Positions 1 through 5,789 of a stretch of DNA of 22,125 nt are shown piece after piece. The translations under genes were made by a program, and so were the position numbers. Under the pieces are notes generated by a model. It had not been told where the DNA came from. It searched no databases and was given only the letters and a program-made list of their open reading frames with translations. Every line of letters starts with the position of its first letter. Positions within the stretch are counted from its first letter, which is position 1. The stretch lies in the IMG/VR virus record IMGVR_UViG_3300021354_000037, positions 1 through 22,125 of that record. One strand, given 5' to 3'. Source of the stretch: a virus.

Positions 1-1736
1 CCTTCACCCCTACCAGGTAATCTTACACGACCAAAGCGGTAGTGAGGTTGTAACACCGTCACACCCAGTGCTTCGTCCGATTTATTGATGCCATTTGTGT
101 TGTGAGGAATAATCTCCACAGACCGCATTTGGCGCCATTGCTTGACATAATCGTACTGGAGCATAAACCGCTGAGCTGCGTTAGATTCCACAATCCAGTA
201 CTGAATAGGGTATCCCATGGATTCAGACAAGTTTTGCCATTCTTCCATAACCCCAGTGTATTTACCGTCATGGATGTTGTAGTCCAAGAACTTACTGGCT
301 TCCATCTTCTGTCGTATTAGGTCAATCAGGAACCGTTGCTGGGACTCTGGGTGATACAGCCAGCACTGGATAGCCCAGTAGTTAGTAGGACTAGGGTCAG
401 CAGTAGCGACCATCAAGCACTCGCTGGCTGTGATGCCTTTAGGTATCTGCCAGATGTCTCGGTCTTTGTCCATGCAACCTGGGTTGTCACCCTGGCCAAA
501 TACCCACTCGTGGCGTACTAAGACTTCCGACGGGTCCAAGTCCTCTTGCTGGTAGACCACAGCAAATCGTTCTCCACGGTTGGACATGAGGTTGGAGATG
601 TCTCGCCATGATAAGCGGCGTGGGTCAAGTAAGCAGCCAGTCGGATACGGATCAGAAGTTCTCTTATGGTGACTCGGATCGCAAAGCTCATCGTAGTGGG
701 CCTTATAAAGTAGATGTTTGTATTTCTTGTTTGTTCTGAGTTTCGTGACCTCATCTTCAGTCATCCCTTCATCTAGTAGTTCTTCCTCATCTTCCAGAGG
801 TTGTTCCATATCTAAAGCAAATCGATAAAGGTCATCAGCAGCAAGACGCTGGCCAATAAGAGCAAGCATACCTGCTGGCTCAAGTCGAGATTCTGCAACG
901 TCTTGGTACCAATCTTCCATTGCTTCTCGTTGGTCTGCACTTCGTATCTTGCGAGGGTCCACAAGGTCGTCCCAGAAACAACCATCGAAGCGTCCACCGA
1001 TGAAACCACTATCCATACCGTAGGCACTGACTGTTGGTTCCTTTTCACTAATTGCTCCGTTTTCTTCAGGCTGCATAACAATGAACGCTTCGTTAGTCCA
1101 CAGTTCTTTTTCTAGTGGCTTAAAGCGACCAAAGTCAAGTGCCATTGTAGTCTCAGCGTCAACGGCTAGACCACGAGCTTTAAGTGCATCGTCAGCCAGT
1201 TCAGGAATAACACGTTCTAGTGAACGACGTACTCGCATCAAGTTTCGCTTGGCAAGGCTCATAGTCGCAGAGCCAGTCAACAAACGTATACTGCGGTTAC
1301 GACAAATGATCCAGCACGTAATGTCATGGAGCAACGTAGTCTTACCAGAACCAGGTGGCATGTTCATAACCACGTATTCTTTTTCTTCAGACTCAAGAAG
1401 TGATACCAGTGCGATACCGGCTTCTTCTTGCCACGGTGTAGAGATACGTCCAAAGTAACGCTGACGGAAATAACCAAAGTCCTCTAGGGCACGTTGGGCA
1501 TCTTCGCTTAGTTTGTCGTACGACTTAGGACCTTCTAGTTTTGCTTCTGTCTTAAGTTCACGGTAGTTACGTGCCGACGTGTCCACATCGTCGCTAATGC
1601 GAAGTGTTTGGGCAGCCTTCTCAACACGGTGTCCCGTCGACTCAGAGAACCGAGCCTTACGTGAGGCTTCTGCAATCGAAAGTCCTGCGGAACGTGCCTC
1701 AAAGTATTTCTTGCGTTGTACTGCGCTAACTGCCAT
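1..1736 (-). CDS. terL: Terminase large subunit with N-terminal HTH (3' end outside window)
   Basis: This is the ATPase-nuclease that packages phage DNA into the prohead. The reading frame is open from ATG at 1736 to the left edge, about 578 residues, so the C-terminus is missing. Visible motifs are Walker A PPGSGKTT (residues 127-134), Walker B CFWDDLVD (253-260), coupling motif ALIGQRL (about 292-298), and nuclease-domain acidic residues in ATADPSP and YWIVESN. Residues 5-42 (AGLSIAEASRKARFSESTGHR region) look like a helix-turn-helix of the kind normally found on a separate small terminase. The gene overlaps the upstream gene by 11 bases and has no clear Shine-Dalgarno, so translation is probably coupled. 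Function is certain from the motifs; the HTH role is inference. Confidence 0.95.
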   Translation of the reverse strand, partial: MAVSAVQRKKYFEARSAGLSIAEASRKARFSESTGHRVEKAAQTLRISDDVDTSARNYRELKTEAKLEGPKSYDKLSEDAQRALEDFGYFRQRYFGRISTPWQEEAGIALVSLLESEEKEYVVMNMPPGSGKTTLLHDITCWIICRNRSIRLLTGSATMSLAKRNLMRVRRSLERVIPELADDALKARGLAVDAETTMALDFGRFKPLEKELWTNEAFIVMQPEENGAISEKEPTVSAYGMDSGFIGGRFDGCFWDDLVDPRKIRSADQREAMEDWYQDVAESRLEPAGMLALIGQRLAADDLYRFALDMEQPLEDEEELLDEGMTEDEVTKLRTNKKYKHLLYKAHYDELCDPSHHKRTSDPYPTGCLLDPRRLSWRDISNLMSNRGERFAVVYQQEDLDPSEVLVRHEWVFGQGDNPGCMDKDRDIWQIPKGITASECLMVATADPSPTNYWAIQCWLYHPESQQRFLIDLIRQKMEASKFLDYNIHDGKYTGVMEEWQNLSESMGYPIQYWIVESNAAQRFMLQYDYVKQWRQMRSVEIIPHNTNGINKSDEALGVTVLQPHYRFGRVRLPGRGE

Positions 1737-1986
1737 TGCTGAGTGCCGTGGCTAGTAAGCCTTGTATCCGATACGAAGAAGAATCAGGTGGCGAAATAGA
1801 AAACACTCCTACACCACCATCTTTATAATCTTTAGCAGCAACGACTAAAACAAAATCCTCAACGACTGGCATCTCCCACGACTCATCTTGTGGGAGATCC
1901 AAGTTTGTTAAAAAACGTGTGAGGTTCAATTCTAGCCATTGTCTAAGTGACAAAGAAAGACTTGACTCGTCAGGACTTAGTGGCAC
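1726..1986 (-). CDS. Small conserved-looking phage protein next to terL
   Basis: Protein of about 86 residues, of unknown function. It has an N-terminal amphipathic leucine-rich segment, an acidic middle with MPVVEDFVLVVAAKDY, then a glycine-rich GGVGVFSISP and a short C-terminal helix, so it looks like a small alpha/beta fold. The stop overlaps the terL start by 11 bases. The start is uncertain. I chose GTG at 1986, which overlaps the upstream gene by 17 bases. An ATG at 2034 would add 16 residues and overlap by 65 bases, with no clear ribosome-binding site for either. Tiling between two convincing genes is the main reason to call it. A small-terminase or packaging role would fit its position but is not shown. 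Confidence 0.7.
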   Translation of the reverse strand: MPLSPDESSLSLSLRQWLELNLTRFLTNLDLPQDESWEMPVVEDFVLVVAAKDYKDGGVGVFSISPPDSSSYRIQGLLATALSNGS

Positions 1987-2230
1987 GTGGCTTAGCCGCT
2001 TCAGCTTGCTGTGCAACCTGTGAAGCAAGTGCAATAGCAGTGTGCAACTGCAACTGACGGTGTGTAATTAGGTGGTACCCCTCAATGATTCCTGCAATGA
2101 TGACGCAGACTGATGGAAGCACTACCTGTACCGACGTTGGAATCTGGAACCCTGGGTGCACAATAGTAAACACTGACACTGCTGTTGCAATGAATGATGA
2201 TACGTGTGCTGAGATTACATTAAGTTTCAT
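1970..2230 (-). CDS. Holin-like small membrane protein
   Basis: 86 residues with two predicted hydrophobic segments (about 9-28 and 34-55) separated by a short PGFQIPTS turn, followed by an alanine/glutamine-rich, charged C-terminal helix. That is the general architecture of class II holins, which make lesions in the cytoplasmic membrane at lysis. The start overlaps the preceding stop in an ATGA junction. It lies between a small nucleotide-metabolism-like gene and terL, away from the endolysin at 17965-18450, where a second holin candidate sits. A simple membrane-anchored accessory protein is equally possible, since holins share no sequence signature. Confidence 0.75.
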   Translation of the reverse strand: MKLNVISAHVSSFIATAVSVFTIVHPGFQIPTSVQVVLPSVCVIIAGIIEGYHLITHRQLQLHTAIALASQVAQQAEAAKPRATKS

Positions 2231-2523
2231 TGTTCTACCTTACCATATTGTTGTCTATAAAGAATTAAACCAATAATACTGTACACTGCCATGTCCATGA
2301 ATGAATCCTCAATGCCTTCATTGGCTAGAGTCGATCCTTGGGCTGCAGTCTGTAGTCGGCGCATCTTGTCGTTCATGCGAATGGCACAACCAATCCAAGC
2401 TTCTACACCAAAATCTTCACTAGCGCGTACGTTGGCAAACGGGTCAACCGCACGGCCATAGTCACTTTGCTTTTTATTATGAAGAAGTGTTAGTTCTTCT
2501 ATAACATCTAAAAATGCGCTCAT
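2227..2523 (-). CDS. DUF1599/Nmad1-like protein
   Basis: 98 residues from ATG 2523, chosen because GGGAGA lies just upstream; an in-frame ATG at 2649 would swallow another small gene. The block KKQSDYGRAVDPFANVRASE, then FGVEAWIGCAIRMNDKMRRL, then EDSFMDMAVYSIIGLI resembles the small all-helical family annotated as nucleotide modification associated domain 1 (DUF1599), related to MazG/dUTPase-like helical pyrophosphatases. The conserved DYG, the E of EAW, NDK and the D of DMAVY would be candidate metal or nucleotide ligands. Such proteins are common in actinophages. The family assignment is from memory of the motif; the substrate is unknown. Confidence 0.85.
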   Translation of the reverse strand: MSAFLDVIEELTLLHNKKQSDYGRAVDPFANVRASEDFGVEAWIGCAIRMNDKMRRLQTAAQGSTLANEGIEDSFMDMAVYSIIGLILYRQQYGKVEQ

Positions 2524-2663
2524 TGTTCTCCCTTGTATTTTTCTGGTACCGGCCCCGAATACTTGTGTCCCGTGGCTTCCTGTGGTATCTGAAATCTTAT
2601 ACCACAATGGCAATAAATCCAAACTTTTGTATTGACTAAAATTATCCATTGGTGTGTGTGCAT
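2520..2663 (-). CDS. 47-residue CxC protein
   Basis: Small protein with a central YCHCG motif followed by a polar, proline-rich tail ending KYKGEQ. The stop overlaps the next start in an ATGA junction at 2520-2523. The only start is ATG 2663, five bases after the upstream stop, where AAGGA sits unusually close to the start codon. The CxC pair could be half of a zinc site completed by dimerisation or by the histidines at residues 2, 4 and 19. No function is recognised. It is supported by tiling exactly between two genes and by its non-random composition; the alternative is a longer N-terminus of the downstream gene in another frame. Confidence 0.6.
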   Translation of the reverse strand: MHTHQWIILVNTKVWIYCHCGIRFQIPQEATGHKYSGPVPEKYKGEQ

Positions 2664-2667
2664 GTCC

Positions 2668-3156
2668 TTAAAAAATTTTATAAAAAAAACGGAATGGTTT
2701 AACGCACATAGTAGAGTGGTGCTCCGTCACATCCATGGCGGTCTTTACCATTTCTATAGGCTCCAAAGAGAAGGACGAGAGAGCCGCCAGCGCACCTGTA
2801 GCAATATCACACGCAGCGCCAACAGCCGCATAGGGTTCCTTAAACTTAATGACCGAGTAATCTTCACCCAGCTCGTAAATACCATCCCTATTTACAAGCA
2901 GGACACTCCACGTATCGTTGCCTTGACCTAGTATCTGCATGAGGTGGTCGCGCAATTTGTATGGGTCAGAAATGTTGGACTTAGCCACTAGCTCCATGAT
3001 CCGAAACGAACCGGCTACGCCAACAAGCGTATTGCCAAACTTAAAGACCTTCGGTTCAGCCGAGGTTGCTATTAACGTGCCACCTTCATCAAAGGCGCCA
3101 GCGTCACCGCCGATAGCATAACTCGTATCAGAATGTACCGCCAGGATCGCTGTCAT
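2668..3156 (-). CDS. Proteasome beta/HslV-like Ntn hydrolase
   Basis: 162 residues, close to bacterial HslV (about 175). It starts MTAILAV. Removing Met would expose Thr2 as N-terminal nucleophile, the hallmark of Ntn-hydrolase proteasome subunits. Counting that Thr as 1, Asp falls exactly at 17 in IGGD, and the general-base lysine fits the PKVFKF segment (Lys35, two residues later than the canonical Lys33). GVAGSFR matches the glycine loop that lines the active site. The C-terminal EMVKTAMDVTEHH resembles the last helix of HslV/beta subunits. No HslU-like ATPase is seen in the window. It might be a self-standing Anbu-like or head-maturation peptidase, or a non-proteolytic Ntn hydrolase. The fold call is strong; the role is unknown. 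Confidence 0.85.
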   Translation of the reverse strand: MTAILAVHSDTSYAIGGDAGAFDEGGTLIATSAEPKVFKFGNTLVGVAGSFRIMELVAKSNISDPYKLRDHLMQILGQGNDTWSVLLVNRDGIYELGEDYSVIKFKEPYAAVGAACDIATGALAALSSFSLEPIEMVKTAMDVTEHHSTMCVKPFRFFYKIF

Positions 3157-3162
3157 GTTGTA

Positions 3163-3171
3163 ATGATACCA
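3163..3171 (-). promoter_or_regulatory. Extended -10 promoter for leaderless HslV-like mRNA
   Basis: Minus-strand TGGTATCAT (TG-N-TATCAT) lies exactly 6 bases before ATG 3156, which places the transcription start at the start codon. There is no Shine-Dalgarno. The same TGGTATYAT-N6-ATG arrangement precedes the gene at 3499. Prediction only; no good -35 box is seen. Confidence 0.5.
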
Positions 3172-3188
3172 TGCTATAGTTGTAGTTA

Positions 3189-3207
3189 CGAAGGACCCTT
3201 ACCTTCG
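3189..3207. terminator. Intergenic hairpin upstream of the HslV-like gene
   Basis: Perfect 6-bp stem CGAAGG/CCTTCG with a 7-base loop. It lies immediately after the larger hairpin at 3216-3234 and just before the leaderless promoter. It lacks a T-run in either direction, so it may be a U-less terminator, an RNA-end stabiliser or a protein site. Confidence 0.4.
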
Positions 3208-3215
3208 CAGTGAAG

Positions 3216-3234
3216 CCCTACCTTATCGGTAGGG
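3216..3234 (+). terminator. Intrinsic terminator, best oriented for rightward transcription
   Basis: Perfect 7-bp stem CCCTACC/GGTAGGG with loop TTATC, followed on the plus strand by TTTTACTTTTT. On the minus strand it follows three bases after the stop of the 43-residue gene but has only CTTCACTG behind it, so leftward termination would be U-poor. It may act in both directions. Confidence 0.6.
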
Positions 3235-3236
3235 TT

Positions 3237-3368
3237 TTACTTTTTCTTAGACTTAGTAATGCTAGGTGGCGTAGGCTTAACTACGTAGGCGTACTTGTGA
3301 TTAGCCTGAGCAATAGTCTTTTCGCCGTGCTTATTATTTGGCTTAAGACAGCCGCAAGTATCACACAT
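3237..3368 (-). CDS. 43-residue CxxCxC protein
   Basis: Tiny protein that opens MCDTCGC, giving a CxxCxC cluster suited to zinc binding, continues with KPNNKHGEKT and ends in a very basic ITKSKKK tail. The ATG at 3368 shares one base with the upstream stop (TAATG), so it is translated by re-initiation with the 43-residue gene before it. Similar short CxxCxC plus NNKHG proteins are, from memory, frequent among actinophages, but no function is known to me. The basic tail suggests nucleic-acid contact, which is inference. The following hairpin at 3216-3234 begins three bases after the stop. Confidence 0.75.
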   Translation of the reverse strand: MCDTCGCLKPNNKHGEKTIAQANHKYAYVVKPTPPSITKSKKK

Positions 3369-3499
3369 TACTTTTTCCTAGACTTCCCAGCCTGTGACAG
3401 AGCAATAGCAACAGCTTGCTTCTGTGGCTTACCGGCTTTGATCTCAGCGCGGATGTTGGCTGAGACTACCTTTTTAGATTTACCTTTTTGTAGTGGCAT
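3368..3499 (-). CDS. DUF6496-like 43-residue basic protein
   Basis: Begins MPLQKGKSKKVVSANIRAE, followed by an amphipathic helix with GKPQKQAVAIAL, and ends in GKSRKK. The MPLxKGKSxKxIxxNI...PQKQAVAIAL pattern is that of the DUF6496 family of short basic proteins found in phages and bacteria, of unknown function. I chose ATG 3499 rather than the in-frame ATG at 3622 because the longer form would run through a terminator and lacks family similarity. No Shine-Dalgarno is present. TGGTATTAT ends 6 bases before the ATG, so the mRNA is probably leaderless. The strongly positive charge suggests nucleic-acid or ribosome association (inference). Confidence 0.85.
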   Translation of the reverse strand: MPLQKGKSKKVVSANIRAEIKAGKPQKQAVAIALSQAGKSRKK

Positions 3500-3505
3500 A
3501 CACAA

Positions 3506-3514
3506 ATAATACCA
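3506..3514 (-). promoter_or_regulatory. Extended -10 promoter for leaderless DUF6496 mRNA
   Basis: Minus-strand TGGTATTAT, 6 bases before ATG 3499, in the same geometry as the element at 3163-3171. It begins 6 bases after the T-run of the preceding terminator, so the gene needs its own promoter. No -35 box is convincing. Confidence 0.55.
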
Positions 3515-3520
3515 CACAGC

Positions 3521-3549
3521 AAAAAGCCCCCTAGTTTCGGGTAGGGGGC
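3521..3549 (-). terminator. Intrinsic terminator of the 67-nt small RNA
   Basis: Perfect 8-bp stem GCCCCCTA/TAGGGGGC (3549-3542 with 3533-3526 on the minus strand), 8-base loop, followed by TTTTT at 3525-3521. Textbook leftward rho-independent terminator. Confidence 0.9.
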
Positions 3550-3587
3550 CAAATGCTCGGAAATTCTGATAGTAGGATTTTCCTACT
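3521..3587 (-). ncRNA. Predicted 67-nt small RNA
   Basis: A near-consensus promoter (3594-3622) places the start near 3587, and an intrinsic terminator ends the RNA near 3521. The transcript starts with a 5-6 bp hairpin (GTAGG, loop, CCTAC at 3586-3572), has a single-stranded middle of about 22 bases (3571-3550), and ends with the terminator stem. There is no start codon with a reading frame of use. This is the layout of a trans-acting small RNA with an exposed seed and a protected 5' end. It could also be an attenuated leader of the downstream 3499 gene, or a decoy. No known family is recognised. Confidence 0.65.
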
Positions 3588-3593
3588 GCACAC

Positions 3594-3622
3594 ATTATAC
3601 ACACATAAAAGATGTTACGCAA
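3594..3622 (-). promoter_or_regulatory. Strong sigma70-type promoter, leftward
   Basis: Minus-strand -35 TTGCGT (3622-3617), 17-bp spacer, -10 TATAAT (3599-3594). The perfect inverted repeat GTAGGA-TTT-TCCTAC (3572-3586) starts exactly at the expected +1 and could be either an RNA hairpin or an operator. Its -35 is 4 bp from that of the divergent promoter at 3627-3655. Confidence 0.8.
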
Positions 3623-3626
3623 ACCC

Positions 3627-3655
3627 TTGCACTCAGCTCACTTAAGTGCTACACT
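3627..3655 (+). promoter_or_regulatory. Strong sigma70-type promoter, rightward
   Basis: Plus-strand -35 TTGCAC (3627-3632), 17-bp spacer, -10 TACACT (3650-3655). The spacer contains the perfect palindrome CACTTAAGTG (3639-3648), a possible operator. It points away from every protein gene in the window, into the long non-coding region. Confidence 0.65.
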
Positions 3656-3661
3656 TGGGGT

Positions 3662-4450
3662 ACCACCGATGGGAGTGGTCGTGCGTGTAAGTCGCCGCGG
3701 AGTGTGAGTCTTTATAGATACTCGCCGTAGTTAGCCGGTTAGAGCGGTATTCGGTTTGTCGCGCCCAGAGATCACCCTGGAGAATAGACAAGGCAGTACC
3801 TTTGCCACAGTCAGGCCTCGCGACAGCTTCTTCTTATGCGATTGAATGAAGAAGGTACTTGGTACAGTACTCGCGTCTACTAATTAGACTATAACAACTC
3901 GGACAGGTGTGAGGGTCTGGAGTAACCGTTTACGGATATTCCGGATTTGGGATTGTAGGGTGAGTTTTTTCTAAGCATCAATAGACTAAGTTAAGCTACA
4001 CCCGTATGCGACCTGAGTCCATACCCTGCGAGGCCGCCTGACACCGTTTATGCCTTGCTTTTTGAACCATCTTTTGACATGTCGCTTTCTCTTTTCTGGC
4101 CAACTAATCCGAACAAAACTGAACCTGCCAGATCGAAGCGTAAGTACCCTGCAAAGCTGCACAAACCTCTTTGTTTACTTGGAAAAAACGGGAATGACAG
4201 TTCACCGTTAGTGGGATAAACTAACTATTAACAGACCGCCCCTCGGCAGACCGCCGGTCAAAGACTGTCGCTGGATAGGGACTGGTGATAGGTGTATGAG
4301 GGTTGAGGGATGGGGACGGATAGGCTTAACTCTTTTAGACCTCACTCACAACATGATCGATCATCAGCAGTTCGGGCTTGGTGTTGGTATTGCTCAGCAT
4401 GTTTGCGGGCTGAGAATCAAACCACACAGTTAGCTTGAACAGCAAAGTTT
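3662..4450 (+). ncRNA. Candidate large structured non-coding RNA (about 800 nt)
   Basis: There is no protein frame of note on either strand, but many inverted repeats. Examples on the plus strand: TGTCGCG (3757-3763) with CGCGACA (3819-3825), enclosing CCAG/CTGG and GGCA/TGCC hairpins; CTTCTTC (3827-3833) with GAAGAAG (3848-3854); GTCTA/TAGAC (3875-3889); TCTGG/CCAGA (4095-4132); GTTAGT/ACTAAC (4207-4225); CTCAGC/GCTGAG (4393-4414); TTAGCT/AGCTAA (4430-4456). A rightward promoter sits just upstream. Length and phage setting recall giant RNAs such as GOLLD or ROOL, but I cannot recognise a family consensus. No U-rich terminator was found at the right end, so the strand and 3' end are uncertain; it may instead be an untranscribed control region. 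Confidence 0.4.
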
Positions 4451-4454
4451 AGCT

Positions 4455-4491
4455 AAAAAGCAGAAACCCCCCAATTAAGGGGGGCAACTGC
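4455..4491 (-). terminator. Intrinsic terminator of the small-gene operon
   Basis: Minus-strand GCAG...CCCCCC TTAATT GGGGGG...CTGC (4491-4460) followed by TTTTT (4459-4455). It lies 17 bases after the stop at 4509 and ends the 6186-to-4509 operon. Six G-C pairs plus an outer 4-bp stem make it very strong. Confidence 0.9.
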
Positions 4492-4508
4492 ATGAGTGCT
4501 GCTCGGCG

Positions 4509-4703
4509 TTACATGTCGCGAATCTTCGTGTATGTCCAGTAGATAGCAACCCAACCAAAGACGAACACCCAACCTAGTAAATCATCAGCACCGCAAACCT
4601 GCGAAGAACAGTAGAACGGTCCCTCGTGGTGTTTGAACAAGTCAGCCAATAGATAAGCGGTGACGGGTGAAGCAATGCCAGCCATGTAGTTTCTAATTCT
4701 CAT
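4509..4703 (-). CDS. Small membrane protein
   Basis: 64 residues. It has a weakly hydrophobic N-terminal stretch (about 8-23) and a clear transmembrane segment GWVFVFGWVAIYWTY (about 44-58), with two cysteines between them (CSSQVC, residues 32-37) that could form a disulfide on the outer face. Start ATG 4703 shares a base with the upstream stop (TAATG) and has AAGGAGATG upstream, so it is well supported. It is the last gene of the operon and is followed by a terminator. Function unknown; superinfection exclusion or envelope modification would be plausible for a small phage membrane protein but has no direct support. Confidence 0.8.
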   Translation of the reverse strand: MRIRNYMAGIASPVTAYLLADLFKHHEGPFYCSSQVCGADDLLGWVFVFGWVAIYWTYTKIRDM

Positions 4704-4999
4704 TAGTTCATCTCCTTAAACATCTCACGCTTCAGGGCTTGTGACTTGGTGTAGTAAAAATCAATTCCTAAATCCCGTATCTGGCGTATTGAATAGGGTT
4801 CACACTCTGGTTTCAATACTTTGCGCTTCACTAGCTCTTTGATCGACGTGTAAACACTGTGGTCTCCATAACCATACTGAAACGGTAAAGCAAACAACAC
4901 TTCACCATCTACCCAAACACGTGACGACCAATAGGTGTTGCCAAAGGTCTTATCATTCCACTCTCGGACTTCAATAAGTATTGAATTAGGATTGTTCAT
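4703..4999 (-). CDS. Hypothetical 98-residue phage protein
   Basis: Soluble protein. The N-terminal half is beta-rich and aromatic (YWSSRVWVDGEVLFALPFQYGYGD); the C-terminal half is helical and basic (SIKELVKRKVLK, SIRQIRDLGIDFYYTKSQALK). It is coupled to both neighbours by TAATG junctions at 4999 and 4703. I recognise the style of protein from phage accessory regions, where a WxDGxxLFALPFQYGYG core recurs, but cannot name a family or function. It lies in the same operon as the DUF1281-like gene upstream. Confidence 0.8.
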   Translation of the reverse strand: MNNPNSILIEVREWNDKTFGNTYWSSRVWVDGEVLFALPFQYGYGDHSVYTSIKELVKRKVLKPECEPYSIRQIRDLGIDFYYTKSQALKREMFKEMN

Positions 5000-5631
5000 T
5001 ATTTCACCAATTCCCTTCTTGGGCAGTCATCAAATAGATACTGATCTTCGTAACCTTCGGAGCAGCGACAGTTCTCTATCATCTCAAGACCGACATACTC
5101 AGCATGTGATTCAGGAATGTCGTATTCAGTGGTAAAGACTTCTCCTTCAAAGTCCACTGACACCGAACCGCCCCAACCTTGTTCTTCTCGGTATGACCAG
5201 TCCATAATGAAATCATTGTCAAGGCAAATCTGAACAAATTTATCCATGATGGGTTTCGGTGTTGACCATGGTGTATCAAAACTGATCGACAAAGTAGCAA
5301 TGCCGCTTTCAATTTCAAGAGTCCCAAAGTCCTCACCTGCATCCCATTTACAGCCCCAGTTGTCACAATTCCACTTGTACCAGTTGTTCTCAGACTTCAT
5401 GCCTTCTGAATCACAAGTGGTGTGGTATTCATCAAGTATGTCGGCTGGAATTGGAATCACATTTTGAAATGAAATCCAGTCGGGTGTTGTTGTCTTGTAA
5501 ATAAGTGGCTCTGCCTGCTTATAGTTATCCATCACTGGGGTTTGAATCGGCTTACGTAATTGCTCACGTAAAGCTTTGACTGCAATCTCATCACCAGTGA
5601 TGTTCACTGTATTAAATACCCAATTTGGCAT
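4999..5631 (-). CDS. DUF1281/Api92-like ferredoxin-fold protein
   Basis: 210 residues. It opens MPNWVFNTVNITG, the usual start of the DUF1281 / Api92-like family, and contains the family signature NWYKWNCDNWGCKWDA (about residues 83-98) followed by ISFDTPWSTPKPIMDKF and a WSYREEQGWGG strand-turn. Family members are small ferredoxin-like-fold proteins carried by phages and plasmids; their role is not known. The C-terminus is acidic with several cysteines (NCRCSEGYEDQYLFDDC). The gene is coupled at both ends by TAATG. The family call is from motif memory; no catalytic site is evident. Confidence 0.85.
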   Translation of the reverse strand: MPNWVFNTVNITGDEIAVKALREQLRKPIQTPVMDNYKQAEPLIYKTTTPDWISFQNVIPIPADILDEYHTTCDSEGMKSENNWYKWNCDNWGCKWDAGEDFGTLEIESGIATLSISFDTPWSTPKPIMDKFVQICLDNDFIMDWSYREEQGWGGSVSVDFEGEVFTTEYDIPESHAEYVGLEMIENCRCSEGYEDQYLFDDCPRRELVK

Positions 5632-5789
5632 TAGTTAATCTCCTTTACTTTTACATTTTCAAATTCAAAGCCACCTCGGTAATCCTCAAAGTGTTCCTTT
5701 GCGTACTTCTCCACATCTGTTTCACCTTCAAGTTCTTCTTCGGTGAATTCAAAGTAGTGAGTAACTGTTACTTCTGCGTAGTATTCCAT
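5631..5789 (-). CDS. 52-residue acidic hypothetical protein
   Basis: Begins MEYYAEVTVTHYFEF and continues with a strongly acidic helix (TEEELEGETDVEKYAKEHFEDY) and a final strand FEFENVKVKEIN. ATG 5789 was chosen over the in-frame ATG 5828 because it has AAGGAG upstream and forms a TAATG junction with the previous stop. The beta-helix-beta pattern and acidity recall short phage proteins that bind or mimic nucleic acid, but nothing specific is recognised. Confidence 0.75.
   Translation of the reverse strand: MEYYAEVTVTHYFEFTEEELEGETDVEKYAKEHFEDYRGGFEFENVKVKEIN

Noticed and set aside
1081-1458. 125-codon plus-strand open frame
   Set aside because: It lies wholly antisense to the ATPase region of terL, which has clear motifs, and its translation is a serine/arginine-rich low-information sequence.
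2524-2649. N-terminal extension of the DUF1599-like protein from ATG 2649
   Set aside because: The extension is low-information, while ATG 2523 has a good ribosome-binding site and another frame here encodes a coherent 47-residue CxC protein with an ATGA junction.
3721-3800. tRNA-like D-arm text (TTAGCCGGTTAGAGCGG)
   Set aside because: No matching T-arm, anticodon stem or acceptor stem could be assembled on either strand, so no tRNA is called; it may be part of the larger structured region.
4030-4110. Minus-strand GGTTCAAA resembling a tRNA T-loop
   Set aside because: The flanking bases do not form a 5-bp T-stem and no acceptor stem is found at the right distance.
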